Assembly (NCBI GenBank): GCA_005801025.1
Contig: SYDZ01000241.1
Location: forward strand, 1 to 9,656
DNA length: 9,656 bases
Reading direction: 5' to 3'
From: Actinomycetota bacterium
Lineage (GTDB): Bacteria; Actinomycetota; Acidimicrobiia; Acidimicrobiales; Ilumatobacteraceae
The translations under genes and the position numbers were made by a program. The notes below the pieces were generated by a model, which did no database searches, was not told where the DNA came from, and saw only the letters and a program-made list of their open reading frames with translations. Below, one piece after another: positions 1 to 6,435 of this stretch. Numbering within the stretch: position 1 is the stretch's first letter; each line of letters begins with the position of its first letter.

Positions 1-1005
1 CAAACCGATAAATGCCACAGGCAGAGTTTCGCTATAGGCGTCAAATAAACGTGTTCGAGAAGCCGCTGCACGCGTGCCCACTGTGAGATAGCGAAAAACT
101 GCGAGCGGAGATTTAGCCACGATGGGTGACATATCCAAGATTTTAAGAACACCTGCCCACACACCGAGAGCGACGCTCACCGATACCCCCACGCCGAGAA
201 GGCGTTTCCACCATGGACCCGAATTCGTTGAAGGGGTGATTGTTGTTTGTACGGTGGCCGATAAAGAAGTGCGCGTCAGTCGATTACCTAAGTACGCAAA
301 CAACATATATGCCGAAGCAGCCACCGCCGTAGCTGCAAGACCAATACTCCACAAACGAGATGGATTGGCTTGCCCCAACGAACCGAGCAGATACGAACCG
401 AGCCCCCAACGCGTGCCACCACCAAATTCAACGAGCAAAGTTCCGAGCAAGGCCGCAGGTGCAGTCACCCGAAATGCGCTGACGATATGTGGCAGTGCGC
501 TCCGCAGACGGACCCATCGTAAGACATCGTTACTCGTACCACCTGCCACCATCACCACATCAACCAGCCGAGGATCAATATTGCGCATGCCATTCAGGGT
601 GGCCACATACGTGGGGAAATAACTCGCCATCGCCGCCAGCACGATACGTGGGATCGTTCCACTAAAGGCCAGCAACAAGACTGGGACAATGGCGATCAGA
701 GGGACTGCAAACATCGTCACGCCAATGCCGCGTAACAATGTTTCGGCAAAGCGAAACCGCGCACACAGAGCGCCAGCAAAAATCGCAATGATGTTTCCGA
801 TGATGAATCCTGCACCCGCAGATTTCAGTGTCACAGAGAGATGCGGTGGATAATCACTGCGATCCTGCCAAAATTGCCTCAGTATTTGAGAAGGTGCCGG
901 CAGTGCGCCCCGAGCGATCAACTCAAACTGACCGAGGAATTCCCAAACAACTACAACTGCAATGACGACCAAGGCACCACGACCATAACGCCGTGCATTA
1001 TTCAT
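1..1005 (-). CDS. ABC transporter permease, two fused modules, 3' end beyond window
   Basis: The minus strand is open from an ATG at 1005 to the window edge (335 codons, no stop), so the gene is partial. It is a membrane permease of the binding-protein-dependent SsuC/ThiX-like class. Module one has hydrophobic segments at residues 11-24, 62-82, 95-115, 120-138, 180-195 and 217-240. An EAA-type cytoplasmic loop lies at about 152-174 (AGG...LPHI), which docks on the ATPase. After a linker of about 245-264 a new cycle begins: a transmembrane helix at 268-289, a VAKSPLAVFRYL stretch resembling LPAPSQILRQFW at 35-46, and the start of a further helix at the edge. The complete protein is therefore probably a tandem two-module permease, replacing the usual homodimer. 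It starts 15 nt after the ATPase stop, in the same frame, with only a weak ribosome site. The substrate is not readable from the permease. Confidence 0.88.
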   Translation of the reverse strand, partial: MNNARRYGRGALVVIAVVVVWEFLGQFELIARGALPAPSQILRQFWQDRSDYPPHLSVTLKSAGAGFIIGNIIAIFAGALCARFRFAETLLRGIGVTMFAVPLIAIVPVLLLAFSGTIPRIVLAAMASYFPTYVATLNGMRNIDPRLVDVVMVAGGTSNDVLRWVRLRSALPHIVSAFRVTAPAALLGTLLVEFGGGTRWGLGSYLLGSLGQANPSRLWSIGLAATAVAASAYMLFAYLGNRLTRTSLSATVQTTITPSTNSGPWWKRLLGVGVSVSVALGVWAGVLKILDMSPIVAKSPLAVFRYLTVGTRAAASRTRLFDAYSETLPVAFIGL

Positions 1006-1020
1006 TGTTGCTGTCGCTTC

Positions 1021-1815
1021 TCAGTGCCCGCCACCAGAGAACAACAACTCTGATACATGGTCAGACAGAGCGTGGAACTCTGGGGTGCGCAGAATTTCTG
1101 GGTCACGAGGACGCGCGAAGGGGACTTCAACGACCTCAACAATGCGACCTGGACGCGCCGACATCACCGCCACCTTGTCAGCCAAAAATATTGCTTCCTC
1201 AATGGCATGCGTGACCAAGATGGTGGTTGGGCGCCGAGCCAACCAAATGCGTTGGAGTTCTAAGTTCATCGTGCGACGCAAAATTTCATCAAGAGCGCCG
1301 AAGGGTTCGTCAAGCAGCAAGACATCAGGCTCGGTCACCAGCGCTCGAGCGATCGCAGCCCGTTGACGCATACCTCCGGATAATTGACCAGGCAAAGCAT
1401 GTTCGAAACCATCGAGGCCCACCAAGGCGATGAGTTCCTTAATCGCCTCCTCGTGGTCGTTGAGCGTTTTGCCCATCACCTGCAGAGGCAGAGTGATATT
1501 TTTCCACACTGAGCGCCACGGCAAAAGGGCCGGATCTTGAAAAGCGACGCCCAAGCGACCCGCTAAGCGCATCTCTTCTGGAGATTTATCACCGATCAGC
1601 AGCGAACCGCCGTCGGGATGTTCGAGACCTGCAAGCAGTCGCAACAAAGTTGACTTACCGCAACCTGAGGGACCAATCAAGGCCACCAGTGAGCCCACGG
1701 GAACATCAAGGGAAACCTTGTCTAGGGCTCGCACAACATCATCTTTTAGCGCGAAAGTGCGCTCCACGTCATTGACGCGGAGCGCACCGCCGGCCACTTC
1801 TTGCGTATTCAACAA
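1021..1815 (-). CDS. ABC transporter ATP-binding protein (nitrate/sulfonate/thiamin-pyrimidine class)
   Basis: A 264-residue cytoplasmic ATPase that powers the neighbouring permease. All nucleotide-binding motifs are present: Walker A GPSGCGKST at 48-56, Q-loop glutamine 93 in FQDPALLPW, signature LSGGMRQR at 145-152, Walker B VLLLDEP at 165-171, D-loop GALD at 173-176, and switch histidine 203. The FQDPALLPW, SGGMRQR and DEPFGALD wording is typical of the SsuB/TauB/ThiZ family. The start is a TTG at 1815, directly followed by a second TTG. The first is preferred because a GAGG ribosome site (1826-1829) inside the end of the binding-protein gene sits 10 nt upstream. Only two bases separate it from the preceding stop, so the two genes are co-translated. 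It is complete, and the family assignment is firm. The substrate is inferred only from context. Confidence 0.95.
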   Translation of the reverse strand: MLNTQEVAGGALRVNDVERTFALKDDVVRALDKVSLDVPVGSLVALIGPSGCGKSTLLRLLAGLEHPDGGSLLIGDKSPEEMRLAGRLGVAFQDPALLPWRSVWKNITLPLQVMGKTLNDHEEAIKELIALVGLDGFEHALPGQLSGGMRQRAAIARALVTEPDVLLLDEPFGALDEILRRTMNLELQRIWLARRPTTILVTHAIEEAIFLADKVAVMSARPGRIVEVVEVPFARPRDPEILRTPEFHALSDHVSELLFSGGGH

Positions 1816-1817
1816 CC

Positions 1818-2828
1818 CTAGATTTCCTCGAGGAGAGTAGTGTCGAACATGTCTCGGGTTCCCTTAACGCCGATTTCAGCAAGCGCCGCCAAGTTGGCCT
1901 CGATTGATTCTTCGGACATTGAGAAAATACCGTCGTCGGACTGCATCATGGACTTCTGTGCCTCGTTGAAGAACAACTCGTTCTCGATCGTGCGACCAGT
2001 TCCCTTAAAGTAGGTCTCAGCGAATTCGGGCGGATACTTAGCCGTGTCCTTGAAGTTCTCGTCCCAGCCCTTGCGGCTCGCCCGCAACCACTTGACAATT
2101 TCCGCACGATTGTTCGTCAAGGCCTCCTTGGTGACGACCACGGTGTCGTTGAAAATCGTGAACCCGAAGTCGTACAGCAAGAATGATGTCGCTTCTTCGC
2201 CAGCCTGCTGGATACTGAACGGCACGTTGGTTGCGAAGTCGATGGAAGCATCAATCTCGCCCATAACGAGCGGCGTTGGGTCGTAGGCGTAAGGCACGAT
2301 ATTCACGTCAGCCTTATTGATGCCACTCAACTTGAGCATGGCCTCGACGGAGAGGGTGTTTGACGCTGGCACGGCCAAGGTCTTGCCCACCAAATCTGCT
2401 GGCGAATTAATCGGGTTCTTCTTCAAGCTGATGACACCGATGGGGTTCTTTTGGTACTGCGCCCCAACGATCACGAATGGTGCACCGTCATTGACGATGG
2501 CGTTAATCGTGCTATCTGGTGTGGTGAGAGCCAGTGGTGCTTTGCCAGAAAGTAGCGAACTCTCAGGAATCACATCTGGGCCACCCGACAGGTAATCGAG
2601 TTCGATACCTTCTTCTGCGTAGTAACCGTTAGTCATAGCGATGAAATACCCCATGAATTCGGCGTCATTCACCCAAGCAGCTTGCATGGAGAATTTGGTT
2701 GCGGCGCCGTCTCCGCCTGATTTGGCATCATCGCTTCCGCAAGCGGCGAGGAAAGCAGGCAAGCCCGCTAGACCAACGCCGGCTGCAGATGCACGAATCA
2801 GCATCTGTCGTCGTGAAATAGGATTCAT
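1818..2828 (-). CDS. ABC transporter substrate-binding lipoprotein, NMT1/THI5-like
   Basis: A 336-residue periplasm-facing binding protein. The N-terminus has twin arginines (SRRQML, residues 5-10), a hydrophobic stretch at 11-28 and a lipobox FLAAC with Cys30, followed by a Ser/Gly/Asp linker. It is therefore predicted to be exported, probably by Tat, and anchored as a lipoprotein. The mature domain begins AAWVNDAEFMGYFIAMTNG at 50-68 and continues with GYYAEEGIELDYLSGGPD. This is the hallmark opening of NMT1/THI5-like (PF09084) periplasmic proteins, the group with ThiY, RibY and SsuA/TauA relatives. NSPADLVGKTLAVP at 141-154 is the usual start of lobe two. The ATG at 2828 has a GAAAGG ribosome site (2835-2840) with six-base spacing. 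The bound ligand is unknown. Neighbouring cyclo-ligase-like genes favour a thiamin-pyrimidine or other heterocycle over sulfonates, but this is inference. Confidence 0.92.
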   Translation of the reverse strand: MNPISRRQMLIRASAAGVGLAGLPAFLAACGSDDAKSGGDGAATKFSMQAAWVNDAEFMGYFIAMTNGYYAEEGIELDYLSGGPDVIPESSLLSGKAPLALTTPDSTINAIVNDGAPFVIVGAQYQKNPIGVISLKKNPINSPADLVGKTLAVPASNTLSVEAMLKLSGINKADVNIVPYAYDPTPLVMGEIDASIDFATNVPFSIQQAGEEATSFLLYDFGFTIFNDTVVVTKEALTNNRAEIVKWLRASRKGWDENFKDTAKYPPEFAETYFKGTGRTIENELFFNEAQKSMMQSDDGIFSMSEESIEANLAALAEIGVKGTRDMFDTTLLEEI

Positions 2829-2883
2829 TTTTGACCTTTCATGTCGTTGTTGTTGGTTAGTAAATTACTAGCTTCTGCAGAGG
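2829..2883 (-). promoter_or_regulatory. Intergenic leader of the ABC genes with 13-bp palindrome
   Basis: This 55-bp gap is the only real break inside the minus-strand operon. It holds a perfect odd-centred palindrome, TAGTAA-A-TTACTA, at 2858-2870, whose inner part GTAAATTAC has the GT...AC layout of GntR-family operators. The spacing differs from the operator at 4578-4593. It may be a second regulator site or an internal AT-rich promoter. No convincing -35/-10 pair was seen. The ribosome site for the binding protein is at 2835-2840. Confidence 0.35.
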
Positions 2884-3642
2884 TCATAACGGTCCCAAGT
2901 TTTGGATATCTCGTAACTCGGCAACGGTGCTAAGTTCAGCAAACTCGGTACCCGGAACCATTTCCCAGAAGACACGTCCACGCTGACGGGAATTCTGATC
3001 TATATGTATTTTTTGGGTCGGTGTAATGACCCAATCGACAACAACATCATGCTTCTCTGCGGGCATGACTTCGTTAACGAACTGGCAGTCGTGCACCACA
3101 TCGGCGACCACTGATGAACTGTCGGTGAGACCAAGTTCGCTGAGAACGGCCCACTCAAAATCAAAATATCCGTGACCCTTACCGAAACGCACACCATTTT
3201 TACTGACCGCGCTCCCACCTGTCACTAACAAGGAAAACTTTTCTGTCTGCTGAAGTTGACGCAACGAAAGTTGTTCGGCGTAACGATCAAAACCATCAAG
3301 AGTTGCCGCATAGCGATGATCACTGGCGGGAATCGTTGTCGGGTCCAAGCGATAAAAACCACGCACGATGCCGTAGGTGGTCATCACAAATGGGATGCCG
3401 AGTCGTATCAATTTGTAGCGAAGGTCTTCAAGGCAATTATCAGGGGTCACAAATATCTGTCGCCGCCCGCGATCAGTGATGGCTGCTAATTCAAGGAGCT
3501 GATCCGAACACTTTTCACTGCCATCAAAGTCACAAATAAAACTTGAAAAATCCCAGTGGAATCGCGAGTCGGGTCGTGCCACTTTGGCTAATTCGGTCCA
3601 TATTTGCTCGCGATATTGCTCGGTGGTCAAGGCTATGCTCAT
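2884..3642 (-). CDS. 5-formyltetrahydrofolate cyclo-ligase-like protein (COG0212 type)
   Basis: A 252-residue cytoplasmic protein with the signature pattern of 5-formyltetrahydrofolate cyclo-ligase relatives. It has VTPDN at 65-69, TTYGIVRGF at 88-96, the glycine-rich GKGHGYFDFEW at 154-164 (equivalent to the GxGxGYYD ATP/folate loop of true cyclo-ligases), VVHDCQFV at 182-189 and DWVITPTQ at 203-210. Its length and the FDFEW wording fit the COG0212/MTHFSD paralog group better than true cyclo-ligase, which is usually under about 200 residues. Members of that group have been linked by comparative genomics to thiamin metabolism, but the reaction is unresolved. The ATG at 3642 overlaps the regulator stop (ATGA), with GGAGAG at 3647-3652 as ribosome site, so it is translationally coupled to the fusion gene. 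It is clearly paralogous to the C-terminal domain of that gene and keeps the motifs the fusion has lost, so it is the likely active copy. Confidence 0.85.
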   Translation of the reverse strand: MSIALTTEQYREQIWTELAKVARPDSRFHWDFSSFICDFDGSEKCSDQLLELAAITDRGRRQIFVTPDNCLEDLRYKLIRLGIPFVMTTYGIVRGFYRLDPTTIPASDHRYAATLDGFDRYAEQLSLRQLQQTEKFSLLVTGGSAVSKNGVRFGKGHGYFDFEWAVLSELGLTDSSSVVADVVHDCQFVNEVMPAEKHDVVVDWVITPTQKIHIDQNSRQRGRVFWEMVPGTEFAELSTVAELRDIQNLGPL

Positions 3643-4559
3643 TGCACTCTCCGTAACTGTGGCACAGAGAGTTCACGGGTCGCCCGCACATCAATCTCTT
3701 GCGTGTTGGTGCAGATAATGCCCAATAGGCAATCTGGTTCGGCCTCAACCATTTCGTCAACTACTTGACAGTCATGCACAATGGCGATGACCGGTGTTGA
3801 GGGATCAACGACACCAAGTTCACGCATCATCATCCATTCAAGAGCGAGATACCTCTGTCCACCGCCGATATGGCGACCATCAAGAGTGACGGCTGTTGCG
3901 CCAGAAATCACGAGGTCTATTTTCACTACTTTGCGAAGATCGCCTGGCCCCAAGCGACTCCCGAACTTTTCCATGCCGTCAAGAGTCGCCGCCAATTGTT
4001 TATCACTCGCTGCCAACTTTGATCCATCTAAGAAAATAAAACCGCGACTGAGACCGTAAGTCGGGACCAAAATTTTCTTGCCAGCAATGAGAGCAGCCAA
4101 GCGTAATTGCTCAATGCTGTTATCCGGGGCGCAAAAAATGACTTTTGCTTGTGCCCATTCTGATCGCTTGGCGACTCGCTTGTGAGCTGCTGTGGAACCA
4201 GCGAAGTCAGGGACAAAGTTACGCAGGTCCATATCAAAACGCGAATCTGGCTTGGCGACTTCGCTCAGACGTTGCCAAACGACACGGCGCACTCGCTCTT
4301 CTTGAATCACGAAAGTTCCGCGGCCTTGTTCGGCACTTAGCAAACCATCGCGTACTAAATCTTCAATCGCTCGGCGCAGGGTGCCACGGCTGACGCCAAA
4401 GAACTCCATCAGATTAGGTTCGGTGGGTAGCGGCGTTGAGTCTGAAAGAGTTCGCTCTAAAACGAGTCGGGTGAGAGAATCGCGTACCTGCTCGTACAAC
4501 GGGGTGTCGGCAAGAACATCGACCCCGAGGTCCGCAGCGGCATTGCTTTTTATGACCAT
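3639..4559 (-). CDS. GntR/HutC-type wHTH fused to 5-FCL-like (COG0212) sensor domain
   Basis: A 306-residue predicted transcription regulator. Residues 20-85 form a GntR-type winged helix: PLYEQVRDSL opens the first helix, LPTEPNLMEFFGVSRGTLRR spans the helix-turn-helix, and EQGRGTFV is the wing. The SRGTLRRAI and GRGTFV wording resembles the HutC branch. In place of the usual UTRA ligand domain, residues about 88-306 match the downstream cyclo-ligase-like protein: VAKPDSRF 101-108, APDNSIEQLR 144-153, PTYGLSRGF 166-174, AASDKQLAATLDGMEK 183-198, VHDCQVV 261-267. The glycine-rich loop is degenerate (GGGQRYLALEW, 232-242) and the terminal motif reads GIICTNTQ, suggesting loss of catalysis and retention of ligand binding. 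The ATG at 4559 lacks a ribosome site but lies six bases after a TATAGT box, so the mRNA is probably leaderless. The gene is expected to be autoregulated through the palindrome upstream. Domain calls are strong; the sensing role is inference. Confidence 0.88.
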   Translation of the reverse strand: MVIKSNAAADLGVDVLADTPLYEQVRDSLTRLVLERTLSDSTPLPTEPNLMEFFGVSRGTLRRAIEDLVRDGLLSAEQGRGTFVIQEERVRRVVWQRLSEVAKPDSRFDMDLRNFVPDFAGSTAAHKRVAKRSEWAQAKVIFCAPDNSIEQLRLAALIAGKKILVPTYGLSRGFIFLDGSKLAASDKQLAATLDGMEKFGSRLGPGDLRKVVKIDLVISGATAVTLDGRHIGGGQRYLALEWMMMRELGVVDPSTPVIAIVHDCQVVDEMVEAEPDCLLGIICTNTQEIDVRATRELSVPQLRRVQ

Positions 4560-4565
4560 GGATGA

Positions 4566-4571
4566 ACTATA
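4566..4571 (-). promoter_or_regulatory. Putative -10 box of the regulator operon, leaderless start
   Basis: On the minus strand TATAGT lies here, followed by six bases and then the ATG of the regulator at 4559. That is the geometry of a leaderless transcript whose first base is the A of the start codon, common in actinobacteria. The lack of any purine-rich ribosome site before this ATG agrees. A consensus -35 is not evident; the expected place (about 4589-4594) reads CATTCG. Confidence 0.45.
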
Positions 4572-4577
4572 GACATA

Positions 4578-4593
4578 ATTCGTCTAGACGAAT
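4578..4593. promoter_or_regulatory. Putative GntR/HutC-type operator ATTCGTCTAGACGAAT
   Basis: A perfect 16-bp inverted repeat. Its central GTCTAGAC is the core found in HutC-subfamily operators such as the DasR dre site. It lies 18 bases before the regulator start codon, directly upstream of the predicted -10 box and in the position of the spacer and -35. A bound dimer would block RNA polymerase, consistent with autorepression of the operon. It was found by eye; no second copy of the full core was seen in the window. Confidence 0.7.
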
Positions 4594-4642
4594 GTTTCAG
4601 AAGCGTGACGATTCGGTGTTTAGGCAAAAAGTAAAAATCTGG

Positions 4643-6361
4643 CTAGAGGGCGACAGGGACCTGTTTCCACTGATTGACATCAATCAGCCCGATGTCGGTG
4701 ATCCGCAAATCAGGGATAACCGAAAGACCTAAAAATGACAGCAGCATGAACGGAGCATCGATAGCAATCCCGAAATCACGCGCCATCTGCTCCATGTTTT
4801 CAATCTGATCAGCCACCGAATCAAGGGGCAGGTCGCTCATCAGCCCCGCTACGGGCAACGGCACCTCGGCCAAAATCTGACCCTCGTGCACGAGCACTTG
4901 TCCCCCACCAATTTCAGCCAGTCGCGCTACCGCCACGGCCATATCGGCAGGTCCATTGGCATCACGCGCTCCGACGACCATGACATTATGAGCGTCGTGA
5001 CACACGGTGGAAGCGATCGCCCCACGAGTGAGTCCAAAGTTGGCTACATAGCCCAAGCCGATCCGACCCGTCTTTTTGTGGCGTTCAAGGACGGCGATGC
5101 GCGCAATGTCATGACTGGGATCTCTGACATCAAGTTCAAGATAAGTCGTGCGCACCGTACCTTGAGTCACGCCAATCACGCGCGCCATTCCGTTGGCAGG
5201 CTCTTCAACTGTCAGTTCGTACGCACTTGGATTGTGATGCAGATGGACTCGATGACGCAACGAATCTGGCGCAGGAGTCGCAGGCACTACCCCTGGGATG
5301 ATCGCTCCATTGCGCGCTACCAGTTGCCCCGCTTGATAAACGACTGCAGGTCGGTAATCAGCAAGCGTGTCAAAAACCAAAATGTCAGCCTGATATCCCG
5401 GTCCTAATTGACCAAGGTGGAAGAAGTTATGGAATTGCGCGGGCAAGAAAGTAGCCATGATCAAGGCGTCAATCTCGTGACATCCAGCGGCAACTGCCAG
5501 ACGCATGCAATGGTTGATGTGACCGATCGTGCGGATCTGATGTGGTTCACGGTCGTCAGTACACATTGCCGTTCGCGTCGGACCATTGGTTAGCACCGTC
5601 GGTAACAACTCTTCAAGGTCTTTGCAGGCTGAGCCGTAACGCAAAAACACCCACATCCCTTTTTGACGCTTCTCGTGAGCTTCGTCAAGAGCGAAGCATT
5701 CGTGATCAGATTCAACTCCCGCTGCCAAATAAGCGTCCAACTGTGAACCGCGCAAACCAGGAGCGTGACCATCAACGCTGCGCCAACCAGCAGCCGCGAT
5801 AATTTCGCGAAAGGTTGGGTCACCGCTGATGACTGCTGGATAATTCATCACTTCGCCAATTCCGATGGCATTGAATTCGGTGATCAAATGTCGGATATCC
5901 GCTGTAGAAAAAGCGGCGCCTGGACTTTCAAAACTTGAAGCGGGAACGCAACTCGATGCAGCCAAGCCAAAAGTAAAAGGCATTTTTTCGGCAGCCTCTG
6001 CTACAGCGGCAACGCCATCAAGTCCGGCCACATTGGCAATTTCATGTGGGTCACAGGCCACTGCTGTTGTGCCGCAAGGCAGGGCGCCCTTCACGAACTC
6101 GTCCACCCACAACTTGGTTGACTCAAGATGCATGTGAGCATCAATGAACCCAGAGACCAGGGCGGCTCCGCCGACATCCACAGTTTGTAAGGCGTCACGT
6201 CGGCCCCAGCCGGCGATAACTCCGTCGGCAATCGCGACATCAGTGGAAACCCATTCCCGTGTAATCGGTGACAAAACGCGACCACCGGTGATAAGCAGAT
6301 CCGCGGGCTCATCTCCGCGAGCAACCGCAAGCGCTCGCAAGGAAACTGGTGGTCGTGACAT
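4643..6361 (-). CDS. ade: Adenine deaminase
   Basis: A complete amidohydrolase-family adenine deaminase (adenine to hypoxanthine plus ammonia, purine salvage, cytoplasmic), 572 residues against roughly 580-590 for characterised family members. Seen, numbered from the ATG: GFIDAHMHLES with metal ligands His76 and His78, CDPHEIANV at 103-111, GEVMNYPAV with Glu170, DGHAPGL with His199, SDHE with His220, and CTDDREP with Asp269-Asp270. The characteristic C-terminal stretch PFMLLSFLGLSVIPDL is followed by ITDIGLIDV. The reading frame extends two codons further to a TTG at 6367. The ATG at 6361 is preferred because a TATACG box at 6370-6375 ends eight bases before it, suggesting a leaderless start; the TTG would lie too close to that box. 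It precedes the regulator operon on the same strand, separated by 83 bp containing that operon's own promoter. It may still contribute read-through transcription. A functional link to the transporter is possible but unproven. Confidence 0.94.
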   Translation of the reverse strand: MSRPPVSLRALAVARGDEPADLLITGGRVLSPITREWVSTDVAIADGVIAGWGRRDALQTVDVGGAALVSGFIDAHMHLESTKLWVDEFVKGALPCGTTAVACDPHEIANVAGLDGVAAVAEAAEKMPFTFGLAASSCVPASSFESPGAAFSTADIRHLITEFNAIGIGEVMNYPAVISGDPTFREIIAAAGWRSVDGHAPGLRGSQLDAYLAAGVESDHECFALDEAHEKRQKGMWVFLRYGSACKDLEELLPTVLTNGPTRTAMCTDDREPHQIRTIGHINHCMRLAVAAGCHEIDALIMATFLPAQFHNFFHLGQLGPGYQADILVFDTLADYRPAVVYQAGQLVARNGAIIPGVVPATPAPDSLRHRVHLHHNPSAYELTVEEPANGMARVIGVTQGTVRTTYLELDVRDPSHDIARIAVLERHKKTGRIGLGYVANFGLTRGAIASTVCHDAHNVMVVGARDANGPADMAVAVARLAEIGGGQVLVHEGQILAEVPLPVAGLMSDLPLDSVADQIENMEQMARDFGIAIDAPFMLLSFLGLSVIPDLRITDIGLIDVNQWKQVPVAL

Positions 6362-6369
6362 AGCCAAAG

Positions 6370-6375
6370 CGTATA
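6370..6375 (-). promoter_or_regulatory. Putative -10 box of the adenine deaminase gene
   Basis: The minus strand reads TATACG eight bases before the ATG at 6361, compatible with a leaderless or near-leaderless mRNA. No good -35 was found. It lies in the 74-bp divergent gap shared with the MFS gene. That gap also contains CCACC/GGTGG arms (6392-6396 and 6404-6408) and the 8-bp palindrome CACTAGTG (6413-6420), whose roles are unknown. Confidence 0.35.
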
Positions 6376-6435
6376 GGTAAAATTCTTCTCACCACCGAAT
6401 CATGGTGGAGATCACTAGTGTCGTGAGAGATCATC

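Noticed and set aside
122..622. Long plus-strand open frame of 166 codons
   Set aside because: It is antisense to the permease, whose minus-strand frame is open throughout and has clear helices and an EAA loop. The plus-strand product is low-complexity and resembles no protein.
1720..1725. GTCTAG half of the operator core
   Set aside because: It is inside the ATPase coding sequence, lacks the second arm, and is expected by chance.
4560..4642. Possible TPP riboswitch before the regulator operon, given the thiamin hypothesis
   Set aside because: The gap is only 83 bp, the start appears leaderless, and no TPP-box elements are visible. The 55-bp gap before the binding protein is also too short.
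4616..4642. T-rich stretch after the adenine deaminase stop (minus strand) as an intrinsic terminator
   Set aside because: There are two T-runs but no stable GC-rich hairpin immediately before them.
4886..5407. Plus-strand open frame of 173 codons
   Set aside because: It is a shadow of the adenine deaminase gene, whose motifs are unambiguous on the minus strand.
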